The notes under the pieces were generated by a model. The model saw nothing but the letters and a program-made list of their open reading frames with translations, did no database searches and was not told the DNA's origin. Below are positions 1-3,681 of a stretch of 5,786 nt of DNA, in pieces; position 1 is the stretch's first letter; every line of letters begins with the position of its first letter. The position numbers and the translations under genes were made by a program. Source of the DNA: Ruminococcus sp. (GTDB taxonomy: Bacteria > Bacillota > Clostridia > Oscillospirales > Acutalibacteraceae); NCBI GenBank assembly GCA_017502425.1, contig JAFVVB010000147.1, positions 1 to 5,786 on the forward strand, given 5' to 3'.

Positions 1-557
1 AAAAGACGTTCTAAGCTCTTTATAGTGTTTTCGCAGCTCTTTTCTTTACCATCACCGTATGCGTATGAAAGACAAATCTGAGTGTTTTCAGTTTTAACGA
101 ACTCGCCGTTTTTATCATATGTGTCCACATCAACCATAGCATTTCTGGAAACATTCAGTATAGAAACCTTTTCATTAGCGGTGTCGTTGACGAGAATGTA
201 GATGAAGTCAGCGTAACCGCCGTCGCCTACGTGACGTTCAGGGTGCTCGGAGTCTTCCTCGTCAATACCCAAAAGCACTAAAGTGGTGACATCTTCGTTG
301 AAATTGTAAGTTTTACCTTTATAAGTAATGGTTTTACCATCATTTGATACACCATCGACATTGGCCTCATCAGGGGTAGCTTCGATTTTCATATCATCGT
401 AGTCGCGCATTTTCTTAGAGCCGATATCACTAAGTACAGTAACGGCAGAAACAGCGATAGCAACCACCACCGCAAGAATCACCAAAAAGATGATGAGCGG
501 TTTTTTATTCTTCTTTTTAGATGTATCGTTAGATACGTTGTTAACTTCGTTACTCAT
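1..557 (-). CDS. LytR-CpsA-Psr (LCP) family protein, N-terminal part (runs off the left edge)
   Basis: LCP proteins are membrane-anchored enzymes facing outwards that transfer undecaprenyl-phosphate-linked polymers (teichoic acids, capsule) onto peptidoglycan. About 185 codons are visible, open to the window edge. The start at 557 follows an AGGTGA ribosome site (563-568) at good spacing. A Lys-rich cytoplasmic tail (residues 1-20) precedes one membrane helix (about 21-43), then a linker rich in acidic residues. The LCP domain begins near residue 92 with T-T-L-V-L-L-G-I-D, followed by G-Y-A-D-F-I-Y-I (114-121), V-S-I-L-N-V-S-R-N (131-139) and L-S-Y-A-Y-G-D-G-K-E-K-S-C-E-N (163-177). That last block matches the clostridial LCP subtype as I remember it. 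Oddity: where many members read Arg-Asp after the S-I-P or S-V-N strand, this one reads Arg138-Asn139. The C-terminal part is outside the window, so its substrate cannot be inferred. It lies downstream of the mini surface-peptide gene, separated by a terminator. The family call is fairly secure. Confidence 0.85.
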   Translation of the reverse strand, partial: MSNEVNNVSNDTSKKKNKKPLIIFLVILAVVVAIAVSAVTVLSDIGSKKMRDYDDMKIEATPDEANVDGVSNDGKTITYKGKTYNFNEDVTTLVLLGIDEEDSEHPERHVGDGGYADFIYILVNDTANEKVSILNVSRNAMVDVDTYDKNGEFVKTENTQICLSYAYGDGKEKSCENTIKSLERL

Positions 558-574
558 AAAAATCACCTGTTTTT

Positions 575-598
575 AGTATATGGCACGCAATAGGTGCC
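575..598 (-). promoter_or_regulatory. Possible LCP promoter -10 with overlapping inverted repeat
   Basis: On the minus strand a TATACT hexamer (580-575) lies just upstream of the LCP ribosome site. Immediately upstream is an inverted repeat GGCAC-N7-GTGCC (598-582), placed where a -10/-35 spacer would be. No good -35 box is visible at 17 nt. It could be a weak promoter with an operator in its spacer, or a small mRNA hairpin just after the preceding terminator. The repeat itself is directly visible; its role is a guess. Confidence 0.3.
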
Positions 599-631
599 GA
601 GAAAAGAAAAAGCTCCGTGGGACCGGAGCTT
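599..631 (-). terminator. Rho-independent terminator of the mini surface-peptide gene
   Basis: On the minus strand an 8-bp stem (AAGCTCCG pairing with CGGAGCTT, arms 631-624 and 617-610) with a 6-nt loop is followed by a T-rich tail, TTTTTCTTTTC (609-599). It begins 16 bp past the stop codon of the 73-residue gene, so it should end that transcript before the LCP gene. Confidence 0.85.
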
Positions 632-646
632 GATTTCTGTTAAAAA

Positions 647-868
647 TTACTCTTTGATTTTTTTAACAGCGAAACATGAAGCAGCTGCAGCCATAAGTAA
701 TGCTAAAGAACCGCAAACAACAGCGCTGTCGCCGGTCTGAGGGGATTTACCGGTACCGGTTGAAGTATCGGTGCTAGGTTTAGCAGTAGGGCTGATTTCA
801 GCGAATGCAGTAATAGAGCACATAGCAATCATAAGGATAGCCACAAGAATAGCGATAACCTTTTTCAT
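647..868 (-). CDS. Very short sortase-anchored (SPQTG-type) surface peptide, 73 residues
   Basis: This looks like a minimal cell-wall-anchored protein. Residues 1-23 form a signal peptide (M-K-K, a hydrophobic core, then A-F-A before Glu24). Residues 24-40 are a short Ser/Thr/Pro/Gly linker. Residues 42-47 are S-P-Q-T-G-D, a clostridial variant of the LPxTG sorting signal, followed by a hydrophobic stretch (about 48-68) and the positive tail K-K-I-K-E. Signal cleavage followed by sortase cut between Thr45 and Gly46 would leave only about 22 residues on the wall. I chose the ATG at 868 over an upstream one at 967 because GGAGG (880-876) sits 7 nt before it, the signal peptide starts there, and the longer form would begin upstream of its own promoter. 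The gene has its own promoter and terminator. No enzymatic domain is possible at this size and the function is unknown. Alternatives are a bitopic membrane microprotein or a degenerate remnant of a larger surface protein. The intact expression signals argue against a remnant. Confidence 0.8.
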   Translation of the reverse strand: MKKVIAILVAILMIAMCSITAFAEISPTAKPSTDTSTGTGKSPQTGDSAVVCGSLALLMAAAASCFAVKKIKE

Positions 869-875
869 AGAAATT

Positions 876-880
876 CCTCC
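876..880 (-). promoter_or_regulatory. Ribosome binding site fixing the start of the mini surface-peptide gene
   Basis: A perfect GGAGG on the minus strand lies 7 nt before the ATG at 868. This selects the 73-residue form over the 106-residue in-frame extension, which lacks a signal peptide at its N terminus. Confidence 0.85.
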
Positions 881-923
881 AAAATTTATAAGTGTTATTA
901 TTAACCTAATAATAGATAAATTG

Positions 924-952
924 ATTATATCATAGCAAAAACTAATTGTAAA
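924..952 (-). promoter_or_regulatory. Strong sigma-A type promoter for the mini surface-peptide gene
   Basis: On the minus strand TTTACA (952-947), a 17-nt spacer and TATAAT (929-924) form a near-consensus promoter. The TG at 932-931, one base before the -10, makes it an extended -10. Transcription would start near 917, giving a leader of about 50 nt. This is unusually strong for such a small gene and implies abundant expression. Confidence 0.8.
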
Positions 953-963
953 GTTATTTTTGT

Positions 964-987
964 ACAAAAATCAGGGTCGGTTTTTGT
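964..987. repeat. A/T inverted repeat upstream of the leftward promoter
   Basis: ACAAAAA (964-970) and TTTTTGT (981-987) form a 7-bp inverted repeat around a 10-bp G-rich centre. It lies 12 bp upstream of the -35 of the mini-peptide promoter, a place where an activator or repressor could bind. The pattern is visible; a regulatory role is only inferred from position. Confidence 0.4.
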
Positions 988-1117
988 GTAATTTGTTCGA
1001 TGCACAGCGGTTTTTCGACATTTTTTACTTAGATAAATCTGCTTAAAACGTATGCGCTGATGGTATATCTACCAAAAATAGTGTATTAATTTCGTCACAA
1101 TTCTTTTCACTAAACAC

Positions 1118-1146
1118 TTTATTTATAAGATAGTGTATGGTAAAAT
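1118..1146 (+). promoter_or_regulatory. Probable promoter of the dockerin phosphoesterase gene
   Basis: TAAAAT (1141-1146), preceded by TGG (1138-1140), makes an extended -10 of the TGnTAnnnT type. The hexamer 17 nt upstream (TTTATT, 1118-1123) is a poor -35, so this promoter may need an activator or rely on the extended -10. The predicted leader is about 78 nt. Confidence 0.5.
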
Positions 1147-1230
1147 GTAGATGTTGAAACGAGTGTGTAGTGGATACACTTACACCCAACATAAATTAAT
1201 TGTGTAAAAACCATTACGGGAGGAAACAGC

Positions 1231-3528
1231 ATGAAGAAAATTTTATCCATTACTATTGCTACCCTTATCCTGTTGTCATCCATCATGTGCGGTATTACTG
1301 CGGTCAGCGCTGCTAGTGGCGTTACGCTTACATACAGCTTTTCAGGTGGAGAGGCTAATAAAGCAGGTTTTGCGGAGGGTACTATCAGCCTGAAAGTAAC
1401 CAGCAGTTCTGCTGCGGGTAACTACTACCTTTACTGGGCAGATGCTACTAAGGCACTTACCGGCTACCGTCAGATAGCTACTTTAAACGTATCTAACGGC
1501 GCTACCGGTACATATAAGATGCTTGACCACACAGCGATCCCACCAAAGGCTACTCAGCTCATCGCTATCAAATCAAGCTCAGTACCTACTAACAAAAACG
1601 TTTCTAACGCAGCAGCTACTTACGCTATTCCTGCTTCTAAGAAACTAACTGACACAAACACTATTTACACATTCGGTGCTTTCTCTGATCCTCAGCTTGC
1701 TAATGACTCATATGGTTCTAACTCTTATCCACACGACGAAAAGCACTGGGCGAAAGCGCTCGAGACTTTCAACTTAAGAAATGTTGACTTCTTAGTATCT
1801 TCAGGTGATATAGTAAACGACCAGAACGGTGGCGTGACTTACGCTCAGGAGTACCAGAGATATCAGAGAATCTTAGCTGACTCATCATTTGTAAACCCTG
1901 TATGGGAAGCTAACGGTAACCACGACGTTCACGTTAACTGGAAAAGTGGCGCAGCTCAGCTCAACAAACCTTTCGTTATGGGTACAGGTGTTGACAATAC
2001 TGCCGCTACTATCAAAGCAAATAAACCTTACTTTGAAATGACAGAGCCTACTACCGGTGACCACTTCATTTTCATGGCACAGGAAGGCGGTTTCTACACT
2101 AACCAGAAAGACCAGTTCTCAACAGCTCAGCTCAACTGGTTAGAAGGTCTTCTCAAAAAGTATAAAAATGATGGTAAGAACATCTTTATCATGGAGCACG
2201 CCAACGTTGAGAGTTGGGGTAGTGGTGATAAAGCGACTGCTCCTTACTACTATGACCTTGGTCTTAAAAAATCTCAGGCTAGTACTGCAAGATTTATCAA
2301 GCTCATGGAAACATACAAAGAGTGTGTTATCATCACAGGTCATACTCACTTAGAGCTTTCTGCTCATCTCAACTTCTCTGATAATAACGGCACTTCTGCT
2401 GTTATGATGCACAACAGTGCTATCGGCGGTGTAAGACGTCTTATCAACGGTTCGGTTGACCGTACTGCTGTGCTCGGTATGAGCGAGGGTTACTTCGTAG
2501 ATGTATATGAAGATTGCATCATCTTCAACGGCGCTAACCTCTACTCAAACGAGATTATGCCTGACTGCACATACATCATTCCGTTTAATACTTCAGCGAA
2601 TGAACCACAACCACCTGCACCTTCAACCGAGAAACCACCTACACCATCAACTGAGAAACCACCTACACCTTCAACAGAAGAGTCCACACAGGAGTCTACT
2701 CAGGAATCAACACAGGAGTCAACACAGGCTTCTACAAAGCCATCAACTGAGTCTTCTACAAGACCAACTAACCCATCATACCTCAAGTACGGTGATGTTA
2801 ACTTAGATTTCAACGTAAACGTTATGGACGCTACCGAGCTTCAGCGCTTCCAGGCACAGCTTGTGAGTCTTTATGATGAACAGCTGACTAACGCTGACGT
2901 TGATGCTGACGGATTTATAAGCGTTATGGACGCTACTGAGATTCAGCGCTATGTCGCTCACATCATCACTCAGTTCCCTGCAGAAAAGAAATCTAAAGAC
3001 ACCGCTTCTACATCAGCAGGCGATGTTGCTACATTACTCAGCACTGCTAAATCAGAGCTTTCTACTTACTACCAGTACGCATCATTTGACCAGTATATGG
3101 CAATGAAGAAGGTAGTTAAAGAGCTCGAAAAATCAGGAGATGAATCTCAGACAGCTTATAATAAACTAAACGCTGCTTATACTCAGTTCCACGATCTTTT
3201 AGAATCTTTAGGTATAGCAACCAGCGAAACCATCGACGTATACTTCACTAACGTTCCTAACTGGTCAACAGTTAACGCGTATGTATGGTCAGATGCAGGC
3301 AATAAGGTTGCATGGCCTGGCGAAGCTATGACGTACGTAAAGACTAACTCTCAGGGTCAGAAGATTTATAAGATTACTTTGGAAACTGGAAAGTACACTA
3401 ATATCATCTTCAACAACGGTACTGTCCAGACTGTGGACCTCTCGCTTTCTAATACTAAGAACGAGGGCTTCTATACAACCACTATGTCAGGTGGACAGTA
3501 TCTGTGTGAAACATACATATACAGCTAA
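1231..3528 (+). CDS. Secreted dockerin-bearing metallophosphoesterase with a C-terminal CBM26-like starch-binding module
   Basis: This 765-residue modular extracellular protein starts at an ATG with GGGAGG 7 nt upstream. Domains: signal peptide (1-27, A-V-S-A end); beta-rich region (about 30-135) resembling the N-terminal module of secreted phosphatases; calcineurin-like metallophosphoesterase (about 143-450); Pro/Ser/Thr/Glu/Gln linker (456-516); dockerin (517-583); helical spacer (about 595-661); CBM26-like module (about 666-760). The metal-binding set is complete in order: D153-P-Q155, G192-D193, G229-N-H-D232, H323, and G370-H-T-H373. The first motif is D-x-Q rather than D-x-H, as in some family branches. 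The enzyme should hydrolyse phosphate esters with a two-metal centre outside the cell. The dockerin implies docking onto a cohesin scaffold and the CBM implies holding starch. The substrate is not shown by sequence: starch phosphate monoesters are an attractive guess, while nucleotides, phytate or wall polymers remain possible. Its promoter and terminator suggest a single-gene transcript. Confidence 0.9.
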   Translation: MKKILSITIATLILLSSIMCGITAVSAASGVTLTYSFSGGEANKAGFAEGTISLKVTSSSAAGNYYLYWADATKALTGYRQIATLNVSNGATGTYKMLDHTAIPPKATQLIAIKSSSVPTNKNVSNAAATYAIPASKKLTDTNTIYTFGAFSDPQLANDSYGSNSYPHDEKHWAKALETFNLRNVDFLVSSGDIVNDQNGGVTYAQEYQRYQRILADSSFVNPVWEANGNHDVHVNWKSGAAQLNKPFVMGTGVDNTAATIKANKPYFEMTEPTTGDHFIFMAQEGGFYTNQKDQFSTAQLNWLEGLLKKYKNDGKNIFIMEHANVESWGSGDKATAPYYYDLGLKKSQASTARFIKLMETYKECVIITGHTHLELSAHLNFSDNNGTSAVMMHNSAIGGVRRLINGSVDRTAVLGMSEGYFVDVYEDCIIFNGANLYSNEIMPDCTYIIPFNTSANEPQPPAPSTEKPPTPSTEKPPTPSTEESTQESTQESTQESTQASTKPSTESSTRPTNPSYLKYGDVNLDFNVNVMDATELQRFQAQLVSLYDEQLTNADVDADGFISVMDATEIQRYVAHIITQFPAEKKSKDTASTSAGDVATLLSTAKSELSTYYQYASFDQYMAMKKVVKELEKSGDESQTAYNKLNAAYTQFHDLLESLGIATSETIDVYFTNVPNWSTVNAYVWSDAGNKVAWPGEAMTYVKTNSQGQKIYKITLETGKYTNIIFNNGTVQTVDLSLSNTKNEGFYTTTMSGGQYLCETYIYS
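2611..2727 (+). repeat. In-frame tandem repeats encoding the phosphoesterase linker
   Basis: Two repeat types are stacked. Three 24-nt units encode P-P-(A/T)-P-S-T-E-(K/E) (residues 461-484). Four 12-nt units encode E-S-T-Q (484-499), sharing one codon with the first set, and then degenerate into S-T-K/S-T-E units. The units have a few silent differences. Such linkers are flexible, possibly glycosylated, and can change length by slippage without breaking the frame. They join the catalytic part to the dockerin. Confidence 0.85.
2779..2979 (+). other. Type I dockerin domain (residues 517-583 of the phosphoesterase)
   Basis: There are two calcium-binding F-hand repeats. The first loop has D522, N524, D526, N530 and D533; the second has D556, D558, D560, S564 and D567. 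Both loops end in the same block V-M-D-A-T-E-(L/I)-Q-R-(F/Y), so the two halves are nearly symmetric and could support dual-mode cohesin binding. The first loop has Phe527 where Gly is usual. The domain is internal, not at the C terminus as in most dockerin proteins. Confidence 0.9.
3226..3510 (+). other. CBM26-like starch-binding module (residues about 666-760 of the phosphoesterase)
   Basis: The pattern I-D-V-Y-F-T-N, then N-W-S, A-Y-V-W, A-W-P-G-E-A-M, I-Y-K-I-T-L and I-I-F-N-N-G-x-x-Q-T-V-D-L is the family CBM26 layout as I know it. Tyr684, Trp686 and Trp695 are candidates for the aromatic platform that stacks on alpha-glucan. CBM26 modules bind starch and malto-oligosaccharides and usually accompany amylases, so finding one on a phosphoesterase is uncommon. 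Confidence 0.8.
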
Positions 3529-3542
3529 TCAAAACTTAAACT

Positions 3543-3575
3543 AAAGGGCACCATATACGGTGCCCTTTTTCTTTT
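3543..3575 (+). terminator. Rho-independent terminator of the phosphoesterase gene
   Basis: A GGGCACC/GGTGCCC stem (3546-3552 with 3559-3565), extended by three A-T pairs, has a 6-nt loop and is followed by TTTTTCTTTT (3566-3575). It lies 14 bp past the stop codon and should separate this gene from the next. Confidence 0.92.
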
Positions 3576-3604
3576 ATAAAACCACTATTTTTGATATAAA
3601 ACGG

Positions 3605-3633
3605 TTGCTTTAGGATATACACATTGATATAAT
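3605..3633 (+). promoter_or_regulatory. Sigma-A type promoter of the FnIII-repeat gene
   Basis: TTGCTT (3605-3610), a 17-nt spacer and a perfect TATAAT (3628-3633) lie between the terminator and the gene. TG at 3625-3626, one base before the -10, gives an extended -10. Transcription would start near 3640, leaving a leader of about 40 nt. Confidence 0.8.
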
Positions 3634-3668
3634 GAAAGTGGCACAAATTTTACGTGATATATAAAAAC

Positions 3669-3672
3669 GGAG
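3669..3672 (+). promoter_or_regulatory. Ribosome binding site fixing the start of the FnIII-repeat gene
   Basis: GGAG at 3669-3672 lies 9 nt before the ATG at 3682. It directly abuts an alternative in-frame ATG at 3673 and so cannot serve it. The 3682 start also gives a classical signal peptide beginning M-T-K-R. Confidence 0.75.
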
Positions 3673-3681
3673 ATGATATTT

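Larger units (their letters stand above)
869..1230. other. Divergent intergenic region between the mini-peptide and phosphoesterase genes
   Basis: This A/T-rich stretch of 362 bp has no convincing coding sequence. It holds the leftward promoter (924-952), an A/T inverted repeat (964-987), a direct repeat CGGTTTTT (978-985 and 1008-1015, 30 bp apart), and a weaker rightward promoter (1118-1146). The rightward leader of about 80 nt contains a small 5-bp hairpin, GTGTA/TACAC (1165-1179). The ribosome site GGGAGG (1218-1223) lies 7 nt before the phosphoesterase ATG. I saw no tRNA, known riboswitch or CRISPR repeat. Confidence 0.6.

Noticed and set aside
869..967. 33-residue N-terminal extension of the mini surface-peptide reading frame
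   Set aside because: It would start upstream of the promoter at 924-952 and bury the signal peptide. GGAGG at 876-880 clearly favours the ATG at 868.
1165..1179. Small hairpin in the phosphoesterase leader as a riboswitch or attenuator
   Set aside because: The stem is only 5 bp, with no second structure, T-run or known aptamer pattern, so chance is a sufficient explanation.
1279..1290. Cys20 in the phosphoesterase signal peptide as a lipoprotein attachment site
   Set aside because: The preceding residues S-I-M do not fit a lipobox, which needs a small residue just before Cys, and a standard A-V-S-A cleavage site follows at residue 27.
2140..2349. Minus-strand open frame inside the phosphoesterase gene
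   Set aside because: It lies opposite the catalytic domain coding sequence (H323 to G-H-T-H region), has no ribosome site or recognisable protein features, and is explained as a shadow of the real gene.
2611..2727. Tandem repeats as a CRISPR array
   Set aside because: The units are contiguous, lack spacers, stay in frame and encode a typical linker.
2501..2806. Plus-strand open frame rich in His, Leu and Gln across the linker
   Set aside because: Its odd composition is just the repetitive Pro/Ser/Thr linker DNA read in another frame, and there is no separate start signal.
3673..3681. Upstream ATG for the FnIII-repeat protein
   Set aside because: The GGAG ribosome site abuts this ATG, leaving no spacing. 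The ATG at 3682 has proper spacing and a typical signal peptide.
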